This document shows positions 1 to 9,799 of a stretch of 64,000 nt of DNA, piece after piece. The position numbers and the translations under genes are program-made. How positions within the stretch are numbered: the stretch's first letter is position 1; each line of letters starts with the position of its first letter. A model generated the notes under the pieces. It did no database searches. It was not told where the DNA came from and saw nothing but the letters and a program-made list of their open reading frames with translations. Source of the stretch: Blasia pusilla (lineage: Eukaryota; Marchantiophyta; Marchantiopsida; Blasiales); contig CM114272.1 of NCBI GenBank assembly GCA_050084515.1, positions 34,100,001-34,164,000 on the forward strand. The letters are read 5' to 3'.

Positions 1-48
1 AAATTGACCACAAATCCTCCACGATCATAACAAGTCTTACCTAATAGA

Positions 49-956
49 TTGTTGAATGTTGAAAGGAAAGTAGCTATCAATTTGTGTCGTCTTGGTAAAG
101 GTGATCAGATGTTGGGGATTGGAGAGCTCTTCGATATCGGAAAGTCAAGTACAGTGCGTGTTGTTGGAAGAGCTATTGATGCACTTGTGGCAGTGGCTGA
201 TGGGGCAATGAGTTGGCCAAGAGGGGAAAGAATGGAGAGAGTTAAAGCCAGATTTGAAGGCCAACATGGATTCCTCAACTGTTGCGGTGCTATAGATGGA
301 ACCCATTTTCTCCTGGAACTTCCACCAAGTTTAAATTCCACATCATGGTATAGCGACAAGAATAAATGCTATGCATGCGCCATGCAAGGTATTGTGGATT
401 TTGAATTACGCTTTTTGGATATCTTTGGCGCATACCCAGGTTGTGTGCATGATAGTCGACTTCTCATAAACTCTCCCTTCTACAAATTAGCAAATTCTTC
501 CACAAGGGTTTTGACAGGTCCAAAACTTCCACTTAGAAATGGCAACAAAATTCAAGAGTACATCATTGGTGATGAAGGCTATTCCCTCTTATCTTGGCTC
601 ATGTTTCCCTATCCGGGAGCAATTGGGAAAAGGAGTCTTGGAACCATCTTCATTCCTCGATGTGAATGTGTGTGGAGAGAGCATTTGGGCGCCTCAAAGG
701 TTCTTGGCGCATTTTCAACAGAATCATTTATCATCCGAAATTGGATAGACTATCGAACATGATATTTTCTTGTTGTATCCTCCACAACATCATGATTGGT
801 AGGGGTGACCATGCTCTAGATAGAGTGATCAACCTTATGACGATGTCAAGACCTCTACGACCAGGGTTCATGACCTTCTTCCCCAATAACGAGATAACCA
901 ATAATGGAAGATCCAGTCAAGATGGACTTTTAGACCACATGCTTCCAATACATTAA
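49..956 (+). pseudogene. PIF/Harbinger transposase (DDE nuclease), broken
   Basis: Decayed nuclease of a PIF/Harbinger DNA transposon, the enzyme that cuts and re-inserts the element. Readable DDE-superfamily-4 motifs are the first acidic site in GAIDGTH, the second in GCVHDSRLL, a GDEGYSLLSWLMFPY block (normally GDxGYPL..WLMTPY), and the third site in VERAFGRLKGSWRI followed by the C-terminal CILHNIMI. The frame breaks between about 620 and 670: the first part runs to about 620 and the end is read in the frame of 666-956. A stop lies upstream at 28-30, and the 5' part of the gene is missing or outside the window, so no true start can be chosen. The Myb/SANT-like partner of such elements lies downstream on the opposite strand. 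The family call is firm; activity is excluded by the frameshift. Confidence 0.85.
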
Positions 957-1052
957 ATAGAGACTTGCAAACATGGTCATGTGAAAATTAAAGTATGAGA
1001 TCATATGATCATTGCAATAAAATATTTTCATTTATAATGCATATGTCTTCTC

Positions 1053-1809
1053 TTACATAGTGCTTGCTTTTTTAGCAAGGAAAGATGCTATTGCATCACT
1101 CAATTTCTCAAAAGCATTTGCATCTTGTTGGCATATGCGCCTATCTTCTAGTCGTTCTTGGCGATCCTCCCTCATACTATCCATCATGGATTTACTTGAT
1201 GCCGTTAAGGCTTGGGCTATAGTGGCACCCATGGAGCTTTTGCCTCGCTTTCCTTTAATCCCATCACCAAAGCTTGCCCTCCTCTTGGAAATAGGCAGGG
1301 AGCCTATCTCATCACCATGAGATTCCTTCCTTATTGTGGTCCCTACACAAAGGACAAGAGAAATGGTAACATGTGAAAATGTGATATTCACTACAACACA
1401 CAATAATATGGAAATCATTCGAAAAACACAAAAAAAATTTGTAAACTTGTGGGAGAAGATTGCCCAACTCTTGCAAATGACATCTTTGATTCACTTGCCT
1501 TCTTCACAGCATGAAGAAATAAAGGATGAGTGAAGGGATGATCATAATACTCACTTGCACAAAAAATGAAAGTCTTGGAATAGGTCAAAATTAAATCATA
1601 CGCACACATACTTGGTGAATCAATTATAATAATCTTGGGGTCATTCGTTATAATAACATTGGGGTCATTGGGTATAGGGACTCTACATGTGTCCACCATT
1701 GTCACACAAGTACCTTCCGGATTCACATCTTGGCGTCTTGGCAACCACTCAACAAGTTGTCTATAATATATTTTGGGAAATTTTAATGGCAAGTTTTCGT
1801 GCGAATCCA
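1053..1809 (-). pseudogene. PIF/Harbinger Myb/SANT-like partner protein, C-terminal half
   Basis: Second gene of the PIF/Harbinger element, whose product normally binds the transposon ends and partners the nuclease. On the minus strand the readable parts are a trihelix-like segment (NLPLKFPKIYYRQLVEWLPRR), a region rich in NDP/II-D motifs, and a charged C-terminal coiled-coil-like stretch (SMREDRQERLEDRR...) near 1060-1250 ending with the stop near 1053. Frameshifts separate these parts. The N-terminal half is found at 7110-7500, beyond the inserted gypsy element. The assignment rests on position and on the SANT/trihelix-like look of both halves; it is weaker than the nuclease call. Confidence 0.6.
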
Positions 1810-1898
1810 CATCGTCATACAACATACATCGTTGACATACCATACTCACATACATACATAACATAGACAAGAGCATACACAAACACAAGTTTACCACA
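1810..1898 (-). repeat. Partial gypsy LTR start (second copy)
   Basis: Read on the minus strand this begins TGTGGTAAACTTGTG and matches the first roughly 90 bases of the complete LTR at 1901-2357, up to GATTCGC, then changes into Harbinger-derived sequence. It sits two bases beyond the end of the complete LTR, so two LTR starts lie head to tail. It may be the remains of a nested or recombined second element. Confidence 0.65.
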
Positions 1899-1900
1899 AC

Positions 1901-2357
1901 TGAAATCCGTGAAAGACCTGCTGTCATAAAACACATATAGAATCACATACAATTGAGCCAAACCCACTCCACGATGGGAGAATCCAGGTCGAAGCTTGCT
2001 GGAACCACCATAGCCAAGAGCTCTACTCACTACCAAGGCTGACTCCCAATGCAACAGGCTCAACTCAAAGAACTAACTGTTCTTTGAGTATACTCTTTAA
2101 GGGCGGGCCCTACTAGAAAAGTCACCCTCAATGGAGTAACCCCCAGCCCTATGTATGGAACCGCATCGCTACCTAGACACTACGGCCCTACATAAGATAT
2201 GGCCTCTACTAGCACACTATACTCTACGACATAATCCGTATGGTCATAACATCTGTCGCGCGAATCCACATCGTCACACAACATACATCGCTGACATAGC
2301 ATACTCACACGCATACATAACATAGACGAGAGCATACACAAACACAAGTGTACCACA
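1901..2357 (-). repeat. 3' LTR of the methyltransferase gypsy element
   Basis: LTR of 457 bp with TG...CA ends when read on the minus strand (starts TGTGGTACACTTG, ends GGATTTCA). It lies directly after a purine-rich tract and downstream of the integrase/PHD coding region, as a 3' LTR should. From about 2253 down to 1901 it matches, in reverse complement, 62,777-63,142 at the right end of the window. A perfect 10-bp-stem hairpin (CTCAAAGAAC / GTTCTTTGAG) lies at 2064-2088 and is conserved in the other copy. Confidence 0.75.
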
Positions 2358-2359
2358 AT

Positions 2360-2372
2360 TCGCCCCCCTAAT
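2360..2372 (-). promoter_or_regulatory. Polypurine tract of the gypsy element
   Basis: On the minus strand a TTAGGGGGGCGA run stands immediately before the TG that opens the 3' LTR. This is the expected position of the plus-strand primer of a retrotransposon and fixes the LTR boundary. Confidence 0.6.
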
Positions 2373-2532
2373 TGGCGGTTAAGTTCCTCTAACTCCCAAG
2401 TAGCCCTATACATCTACTATATGCTATACACCTTCGTGGGTGCACGAATCAGAAGGCTGGGTGCGAGGTTGCCCCATCGTTAGTCGCACATCTGTAATCC
2501 ATATCATGCAAAGATCAAGTCATCTACCCCTC

Positions 2533-2830
2533 CTAAGTACATCGAGGATAAACCCACCTTCCAGTAGGAACAACATCCATACGTGGAGTCAAATACATCA
2601 TGTGCCAACCCCTAGAACACCGATCACACACCAACATACGGGCTGCGTTACCAGCAGACCCACATAACATGCACCTCAAGCTAGCACGTATTATGGCTAA
2701 ACTTGGATCAACAGTACCATCCACATTTGGAAGATGACATGGCGCACAATTACGCACGTGGTCCTTCCAAACAACTTCGTCACGACCCTCCAACATGAGA
2801 ACTCAAGAAGGTAATGCCTCTCGCACTCGC
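2533..2830 (-). pseudogene. PHD-like zinc finger at the gypsy C-terminus
   Basis: Follows the integrase in the place where many gypsy elements carry a chromodomain. The order CMLC...CDRCSRGWHMMY...RWVYPRC fits a PHD finger (Cys-x2-Cys, Cys-x2-Cys, His, Cys, W-x-Cys-x2-Cys). Two ligand positions are Tyr instead of Cys (after WHMM, and in WVYPRC), each explained by TGC-to-TAC, a G-to-A change. PHD fingers usually read histone tails, so the ancestor may have used it to choose chromatin targets; this is inference. The stretch NCAPCHLPNVDGTVDPSLA leads into it. It is in a different frame from the integrase. Confidence 0.7.
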
Positions 2831-3029
2831 AAAATAGTGCGGCCTACCGTCACATCCAACGTTGTCGGTGCAATCTATTGCAAATAGACATAGTCCCCCA
2901 CATGGAACCTACAAAATCAATGGTCGATAACCTCCACCCCGGATGGTTGCATACCGCAACGTTTTCTTGTGTTGAGCAATGGCAAGATTCTCAAAGGCTG
3001 TTGGCATAACTCTCCGAAAGAGCTCTGCC

Positions 3030-3955
3030 CGCTAAGAACACACTCTCATCCACATCTCTGGGTCATCAAGGTTCACCACCTCACTAGACTCCCGACGAAT
3101 TGCTGCAGGAAAGTCTGGATCTCGGCCGTATAACAGAAAATAAGGTGAGAAGGAAGCCAAAGATGCTTGGCGAGTGAACCTATATCCCATGGCTAACCAT
3201 GGCAACTGAATATCCCAGTCTCCAAGATGCCCCTTCTGTAAACCATACTTGCGCAATGCCCTCTTCACCGTCTAAACCACACGCTCAGCCAAACCATCCG
3301 CCTCTGAATGATCTCGAGACGTGGTCCGATGATCAATCAACGCCTTGTCACACAAGACCTGAAACTCCCCCTGAAACTCTATACCCTGGTTGGTCAGCAC
3401 CTCAGCTAGTGCACCAAAATGACTAAGCACTCTATCAAGAAACGCATACGCCATTCCCTCACTTGCCTTGTCAGGTAATGCCACCAACTCAATCCACTTG
3501 GAGAAGTGCTCCACCATCACCAACACATATCGATGATGTCGCATACATCAAAGAATATGATCCCAAAAGTCCACACTCCAACGGTAACCCAATCCCATAA
3601 TAGGCAAGGGGTGTAACTATGGTGTAGGGGCATTGAATGATGCCCTCACCCAGTCACAAGCCATACAACGGTACACCAATTGCTGCACCTGAGTATGCAT
3701 GCCACGCCACCAATACTGGCCAAGGAGTAAGCTATACGTACGCTTTACCCCAAAATGTCCCAACTCCTCATGGGCATATTGCACAATGCGCTCTCTTTGA
3801 GCCAAATGCGGCACCACTTGTACTCTACTATCCTCCCACACACGGAGAATATGTGTTCCCTCTAATCGATATCTCCTAGCACGTTGAAGAACACGATCTC
3901 TCTCCTTGGCACTCACTATGTCTGGCACCCTACTGGTCCGTAGGAACTCCAACAC
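3030..3955 (-). pseudogene. Gypsy integrase (zinc-binding and catalytic core)
   Basis: Integrates the cDNA. The HHCC zinc-binding module is seen as HEELGHFGVKRT...YRCMACD (about 3650-3750). The core follows with WSVDFWDH (first Asp), VMVEHFSKWIELV, LTNQGIEFQGEF (second catalytic Asp replaced by Asn, a G-to-A change on the coding strand) and ADGLAERVV.TVKRALRKYG (Glu present), then LPWLAMGYRFTRQASL. Stops near 3614, 3545, 3269 and 3029 interrupt the single frame; 3614, 3269 and 3029 look like former CAG. With the Asp lost this copy would be inactive even if read through. Confidence 0.9.
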
Positions 3956-3979
3956 GAACGCATCATCATGAATATCACG

Positions 3980-5479
3980 CTAATCCATACCACCATCTGC
4001 AACCTTAGGATATGAAGGCTGGCTATCTACCCTCTGACTAGAGTAAGATGTCATGTGGTCCTCCATACTAGAGTCCACCCCTAACCAACATAAAAAGGCA
4101 GATGCATGCCAACCTGGCACCATCTCCTCATCAACCTCGCCATGCCATCTAGCCCTAGTTGCATTCTCTTGGCTAGTACATGGGTTCCTACTCAACCCAT
4201 TAGCATCAAGGTTGGCAACTCCAGATCTATGAACCACTTGGAAGTCATATTCCTGTAAGATAAGAGCCCACCGTGCAAGCTTCCCTATAAGCTTGTCAGA
4301 CTCCATCAACCACTTGAGCGGTTCGTGATCAATAACAAGGGTAAACTATGTGCCAAACAAGTAACACCTAAAGTGTGCCACAGCCCACACTACTGCCAAA
4401 CACTCTCCCTCATATGAACTAAAGCGCGACTCCGCTGCATTATTCAAACGACTTGCATAGGCCACCACAAACTCCATGTGCTCATCATCATGTTGTGTCA
4501 ACACCGCTCCAAGTCCCAACATACTCCAATCAATGTGCAACTGAAATGGGCGCCCTGTGATAGGTCTCCTTAAGATAGGCGCAGCCACCAACTGGGCCTT
4601 GAGCTCCACAAAAACTCTCTCCCGATCATCTCCCCAGTGCCACTCCTGATCTGATTTCAACAATTGGTTCAAAGGCTTTGCCATAGTACTAAATCCCGTC
4701 ACATACCTCCGATAGTAGTTAGCCAATCCCATGAATGCTTGAACTCTACTCACATCTACCGGATGAGAAATAAGTGCAATAGCCTCCACCTTTGCTTGCT
4801 GATCTCCCAAACCACCTTGATAGATCACATGACCCAAGTACTCAACATCCTCATGGAAGAACTTACACTTTCCTGGATGCAAACGTAGACCATGAGCTTT
4901 CAACCGCTCAAACACAATCTGCAAATGTATCTGATGCTCCTCCACCGTGTTACTGAACACCAAGATATCATCAATGTAACACCGAACAAAATCCAACCTT
5001 GCTAGGATCCTGTCCATCATTGTCTAAAACTCAGCAGGTGCATTCTTCAACCCAAAGGGTAAGAATTTCCACGGGTACAAACAATCCTTGCCATGAGAGT
5101 TGACACCCCAAAATGTTGTCTTGGCCTTGTCACTCTCTTGAATCGGCAACTGATGGTATCATGCCCGAAGATCCAAAGTACTGAAAATCTTTGCCTGTCC
5201 CATCACATCAAAGATCTCCTCAAGTGTAGGCATGGCATACATATTGGCCTTGGTTTTCCGATTGATAGGACGATAATCTCCACACATCCGCCTATCCGTG
5301 TAGTTGCCATGCATATCCTTTTTAGCAGGCATGATAGTGGCTGATGCATACTCTCCATGCGACAACTCCACTAATCCAGCCTCCAAAAGGTCCAACATCC
5401 TACTCTGAATCCGGTCCCTCTCCATATCACTATATTGGTAAGGACAACGGAAGATTGGCGTATCACTAGCCAAATCAAT
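3980..5479 (-). pseudogene. Gypsy reverse transcriptase and RNase H
   Basis: Copies the element RNA into DNA and degrades the RNA strand. RT blocks seen in order are RMCGDYRPINRKT, FSTLDLRA.YHQLPI, KFLPFGLKNAPAEF, the catalytic CYIDDILVFS (YIDD box, near 4960-4990), and KCKFFHEDVEYLGHVI. RNase H follows with LHIDWSMLGLGAVLTQ, VVAYASRLNNAAE, YEGECLAVVWAV and the typical TLVIDHEPLKWLM. The tether NPC-terminated segment ends near 3980. Internal stops near 5148, 5022, 4345 and 3978 interrupt an otherwise single frame; those at 5022 and 4345 restore conserved Q if CAG is assumed. The stop near 5148 falls where gypsy RTs usually have Gly, so it is not a simple C-to-T change. Confidence 0.92.
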
Positions 5480-5914
5480 CCGTATACCGGGTCAAACCAA
5501 AACACCCAACTCCTTCATGCTAAAGGCAAAACAACTCTTATAAGCACGTAGGAACTGTGTCAAACTTCGTTTCTCACCTCCCGTAAGCTTGGGCCCAGGT
5601 AATGGCTCCCAAGTCTCCTCCACTCGCACACTAGAGGGAGAGGATGATGCCATTGGCTGCTATGCAACTCCCTCACAAGATGGTACACCCTTAGCTATAT
5701 CATCATCTGAGTAAATAACTCCTCCACCAGCATGAGCAACCAACTCCACATGCCCAACCATTACATCCCATTTACTCCAAGGATGCAAAATACTACTCTC
5801 CTCACCCCCAACCGATGCCTCTACCGCCCCGATAGCCATCGAGCTCATCACAAGGGGTGGAAGACCCACAGACATAGTCCGAAGCCGACGCTGCTCAGCC
5901 ATACCAAGACTCAA
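5480..5914 (-). pseudogene. Linker between methyltransferase and reverse transcriptase
   Basis: In the same frame as the methyltransferase and RT. The last part (TGGEKRSLTQFLRAYKSCFA followed by a FSMKELG stretch) is the conserved lead-in to gypsy RT. The first part is unassigned; no DTG/DSG protease motif was found. Stops near 5657 and 5494 read as former CAG and CGA codons. Confidence 0.6.
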
Positions 5915-5917
5915 AAT

Positions 5918-7099
5918 CTAGATCAAACAATTCAGGTCCATTGCCAGACCCAACACATGACGTCGTGAAGCCTCAGAAATGGAAGCAACCGCAGTCACAC
6001 CAGTAGCAAATCCCATCGCATGCTCTCTCTCATCAGCGTTAGGCTCCACCAACCGTCGCACATGAGAATCCCTTACAAGCCCGGGACTACCTTCCCTATA
6101 GGCGTGTGACGAGGGAAAACTCACAAATGTGGGTAGTGCCGTCCTAGACTGCCCCACATGGTTCACCACTGCCATGCATGACCGATCAATAACCCTCACC
6201 ACGTGAGAAAGTCGCCCAGTATCCAAGATACTATCCACTTTAAGGCAAGGATCCTGTTGCACTGCATCATATGCTCGACGTAGAATCTCCTTAGGCAACA
6301 AGTTTGTCCATCACAAGCGTGGACGATGTGCACGCGAGCCAACTCGCATTGCATCCAACAACACCACTGGTCCAATCCAAGACCTCACCTCATGAACACT
6401 CGCCATCATCTGGGTCCGAGTGTAACCCAACAATGGAACATTCTCCATAATGTAAGTTGGAGCACTTGCCTGATGAACCTGAAGATGTCGTAACACACGC
6501 AACATCTCCCAAAACAATCGAGACCTAGGTTCTTGTAATCCCTCATCATGACCAGCACGTGTATGACCCTGACATGGCCATCCAACAATCACCAAATCCA
6601 CAGAACCAAGCCTCTCAAGGTCCTGTGCTCCCAACAATGCAATGTGTGACGGCAAAGCACGCTGGTACCCACGAATAGCTGATGGCGGCAACAACTCAGG
6701 ATATCTCCGCATCAACTAACCAATATGTCGGGATGAGACTCTCTAGGCCATCTCATCTTGCTCCACATACACGTATCTCTGGACAGGAATACCTGCCTGC
6801 AACACTGCAGCCAAACCAGTGCTAATCCCACCAAAGAGATCTAACACACAAATGCCCTGCGGCGGATACTGCCATACAATGGGTATAGTATCCAAAGGGG
6901 ATAACCCAACTGGACCAGAAGTAGGAGTCCGCCGTGGAGCCTCCTCTTCCTCGTGAGGTATAACAGCCTCACACCAAGCCTCTTGCACTAGGCGATCAGC
7001 CTCCTGCCGTAGTGCACCGCCTGAACTCCAAAGTGGAACATCCAACGATGAGGATACCACTGTTGCAAAACTAGGGACCTCCTCTACCTCCTCAATCAT
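5918..7099 (-). pseudogene. C5-cytosine DNA methyltransferase domain (DNMT3-like), within gypsy pol
   Basis: Catalytic domain that would transfer a methyl group from S-adenosylmethionine to carbon 5 of cytosine in DNA. Motifs occur in the usual order: motif I VLDLFGGISTG (SAM binding, about 6790-6850), motif IV DLVIVGWPCQG with the catalytic Pro-Cys (about 6560-6590), motif VI MENVP (about 6450), motif VIII VGSRAHRPRL (about 6315-6345), a late RLVEPNADEREHAMGF block (about 6000-6050), and motif X RRHVLGLAMDLN (about 5940-5975). The HRxR-type motif VIII and short spacing recall DNMT3/DRM-type enzymes more than CMT or DNMT1; that subfamily call is inference. All blocks are in one frame, with stops near 6742, 6718, 6308 and 5915 that read as former CAG or CGA codons. 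The domain continues in frame towards reverse transcriptase, so it was probably part of the polyprotein. Confidence 0.85.
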
Positions 7100-7105
7100 A
7101 TACTT

Positions 7106-7500
7106 TCTTAAAATCTTTCACAATGGCACATCATTTCTTCTAACAAGCATTTCCATCACGAATAGGACGTGCTACCCCATGGTCCAGAATATAAGAAGCC
7201 TCTCTTTCCCACTGTAACTTTTGAGGAACCATATTTGATGGTCTACTACCTTACAAGTCATGCTTCCATCTCCCATCTCATTGCATCAATTATAATATTT
7301 ATATGTGTTGGTGACCACTTCTCCAACTTCATATTATATCCATAACGCGGATTTGGAAAAGAAACTTGTGAGTCAAGAATGAGTACTTCAGGATCATTCT
7401 CAGTTGGTATCATTTTTCTCGGAAAGAATGTCGAGAAGTCATGATCATTCTCAGTTGGCATCATTTTTCTCGGAATGAATGTGGAGAAGTCTGCCATGTT
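7106..7500 (-). pseudogene. PIF/Harbinger Myb/SANT-like protein, N-terminal half
   Basis: On the minus strand, a stretch with two near-identical units of about 51 bp (each containing TFIPRKMMPTEND or FFPRKMIPTEND, at 7386-7497) is followed by KLEKWSPTHINIIIDAMRW. In a shifted frame comes a SANT/trihelix-like segment (LQWEREASYILDHG...AIVKDFKKVYD) with stops where Trp would be expected. It then breaks off exactly where the gypsy coding sequence begins, and the matching C-terminal half continues at 1809-1053. Confidence 0.5.
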
Positions 7501-8000
7501 ATGTCTTGCTTCCTCACGCCGCGTCCACCTTCAAACATGTAGCAGATTTGTGATAATCACAAAAATGAAAATTTGTGTAAGCACCGAAGGAGAGATAAAG
7601 TCCTCACAACTCTTTTGGTGAGGGAGTAGACATATGGCACTTCGAAGGTGTATATTACATCTGCTTTACAATTGTTCAAAGAGAGTATCCAATACGACTC
7701 AAATCCTATCATGCGGCATAAAATCCTCAACATAAACCTAGTAGAAAGTGACTAGGCAATCAATAACTTCATTGAAAATGGCCAAAATGAGGCCAACCTT
7801 GTTGAAAATAAGCTTGTCAAATAGAGGTGAGGCCTTTTCTTGCACAGTGCCCTTCTTTATGGTATTCAATTTCCTGGAAGACACATAATAATCAAGGTAT
7901 CAAAGGGTAGAACTACCATAGAAGAGAAACAAACAATAGTTGGAAATTGGAACTTCAACAAAAATTCCTCCAATCAAGTTTTTGAAACAAAACACCCGCA
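7501..8000. other. Intergenic, no gene recognised
   Basis: No coding region or RNA gene recognised. Probably the right-hand remainder of the Harbinger element; no terminal inverted repeat could be identified because the left end lies outside the window. Confidence 0.4.
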
Positions 8001-8002
8001 AT

Positions 8003-8265
8003 AATTGTCACTACTTTCCAGTTCCTTAGCAAAAAAGGTTAGCTAGAAACCGCCATCTTGCAATTTCTCCTTGGTGAGATTTTTCAAGTCGCCATAGCTA
8101 GCAGCTGCAAATACATAAGATTTCCAGTCAGAAATTCCAAATCAACCAAAAGTTTACTAGAGCCAGGTTCTTAGAACTTTTCTAACAGTTCCATTAATTC
8201 ACCTGGAAGCTAAGCAAGATGTGGTGAAGTATGTCATCCGGATTCATAAGCTTGCCTTGGAATTA
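8003..8265 (-). repeat. Direct repeat copy A (possible gene-fragment duplication)
   Basis: About 255 bp repeated in direct orientation at 8657-8916 with visibly high similarity. On the minus strand it contains a splice-acceptor-like TATTTGCAG followed by an open stretch reading ASYGDLKNLTKEKLQDGGF, then a stop in this copy. The protein was not recognised. It could be a captured or decayed exon. Confidence 0.6.
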
Positions 8266-8461
8266 ATAAACGCTACATTCCCAACAAGGTAAGCGTTGGG
8301 GTTGGTGTATTGTAAGTGCAGCCCAAGACAATCGAGAGTTGGTTTGTTTGCGAGTGTGAACTAGATCGGCGTATCAGAGGGCAACTTCAATTTTTAGGGA
8401 CTTGCTAGGAGGATGTCGATGTTTACCGGTGAATTTTTTATGATTACGTGGTCATGTGTTG

Positions 8462-8572
8462 AGATACTTGTGTGAGGGAGTAATTCAAAATTAAGTTCCT
8501 GTGTGACTATTCAGAGATACCTGTGTTAGGCAATATTTCAAAATTAAGTTTCTAGGTGACTATTTTGTGGCT
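8462..8572. repeat. Short tandem duplication, about 55-bp unit
   Basis: Two adjacent diverged copies of a unit containing GAGATACYTGTGT, TTCAAAATTAAGTT and GTGACTATT. No function is seen. Confidence 0.6.
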
Positions 8573-8656
8573 TCATAGAGCTTGAGACCTTTTCTCAACA
8601 TCTATGCTCCTACAACTATCATCATACAAGTCTACCTGTCCACTCATCACAAGAAT

Positions 8657-8916
8657 GATTGTCACTATTTTCCAATTCCTGAGCAAAAAGATGTCAGCTC
8701 GAAACCGCCATCTTGCAATTTCTCCTTGGTAAGAATTTTCAAGTCGCCACAACTAGCAACTGCAAATACATTAGATTTCCACACAGAAATTTTGAGTCAT
8801 CCAAAAATTTATTGGAGCCAGGTTCTTAGAATTTTTCTAACACTTCCATTAATTTACCTGGAACCTCAGCAAGATGTGGTGAAGTATGTCATCAGGATTG
8901 GTAAGCTTCCTTGAGA
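8657..8916 (-). repeat. Direct repeat copy B (possible gene-fragment duplication)
   Basis: Second copy of the 8003-8265 segment, about 652 bp away. On the minus strand the acceptor-like TGCAG is followed by ASCGDLKILTKEKLQDGGF and here the frame continues further (ELTSFCSGIG) before a stop. A GATTACGTRGTCATGTGTTGA motif lies beside both copies, so the duplicated block was originally longer. Confidence 0.6.
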
Positions 8917-8959
8917 AACAAGTATGATTACGTAGTCATGTGTTGATCCACCTAAACGG

Positions 8960-9600
8960 ACTGAGATTGGCTTCATTGAGACTAGGTAATTGGATTATCA
9001 TTGGCTGAATGCCAATTAAGTTCATAAGGTCTCAAAATTATACTAATTAGCCTTGGTCTTTTTTGGCAGCTCCAAAACACGACCAAGCTTTAGTTACAGT
9101 TCCCCGTAAGATATAGAAATGATCTCGAAAGCTCATAGGGAGATTTTCAGACTATGCCAAAGTGTACCCTGAAACAAAATGCTCCAAGTGAAGCATTTCA
9201 TGTAGAAGAAATCCGATATTGAGAGATCCATTTTTTAAAGGGAGAGCTAATTCTAAAGGCAATTCTCTGGTCTATAACAGATGTCTATAAGTGTTGCTCG
9301 ATGTCCAGCAGACGAGGGAGTTCCTGCATTTGATTATAATTTGGATAGGGATTGTAGCGATATAAAAAGCTCACGGATTATCGACTCACCGACCCCATAT
9401 CCACCAACTCAAGTTCTCCCGCCATCTACACGTTCACCCACCTACAGTCACTGACCAGAGCTCCCTCTCCAAAAGATCTCTTACGCAGCTTGCTGGATCC
9501 ATGCAAAATTTTGTAATTGTTAGGACTCACTGCTACATAAAATAGAGGATGGAAGAGTTGAAGAAATACCGGTACGATTCGAATGCGGGAATACACAAAT
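8960..9600. other. Intergenic, no gene recognised
   Basis: No coding region, RNA or repeat recognised between the duplicated block and the microsatellite. Confidence 0.4.
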
Positions 9601-9603
9601 GTT

Positions 9604-9799
<196 letters not shown>

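Larger units (their letters stand above)
1901..7105 (-). mobile_element. Ty3/gypsy retrotransposon carrying a DNA methyltransferase and a PHD-like finger; 5'-truncated
   Basis: A minus-strand LTR retrotransposon with the order methyltransferase - linker - reverse transcriptase - RNase H - integrase - PHD-like finger - polypurine tract - 3' LTR. RT-RH-IN order is that of Ty3/gypsy. No gag, protease, primer-binding site or 5' LTR is visible: the methyltransferase start abuts Harbinger sequence near 7100, so the 5' part is deleted. The pol-type frame from 7099 to about 3030 is one frame throughout, interrupted only by stops, most of which read as former CAG or CGA codons; a frameshift lies between about 2800 and 2950. 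It sits inside the Myb/SANT-like gene of a Harbinger element. The element is dead, but its domain plan is clear. Confidence 0.85.

Noticed and set aside
5148-5150. Treating every stop in the gypsy frame as C-to-T
   Set aside because: The stop after DLRA sits where Gly is usual, which would need a G-to-T change, so the deamination pattern is strong but not complete.
2440-7100. Plus-strand open frames across the gypsy element
   Set aside because: They are shadows; RT, integrase and methyltransferase motifs are all on the minus strand.
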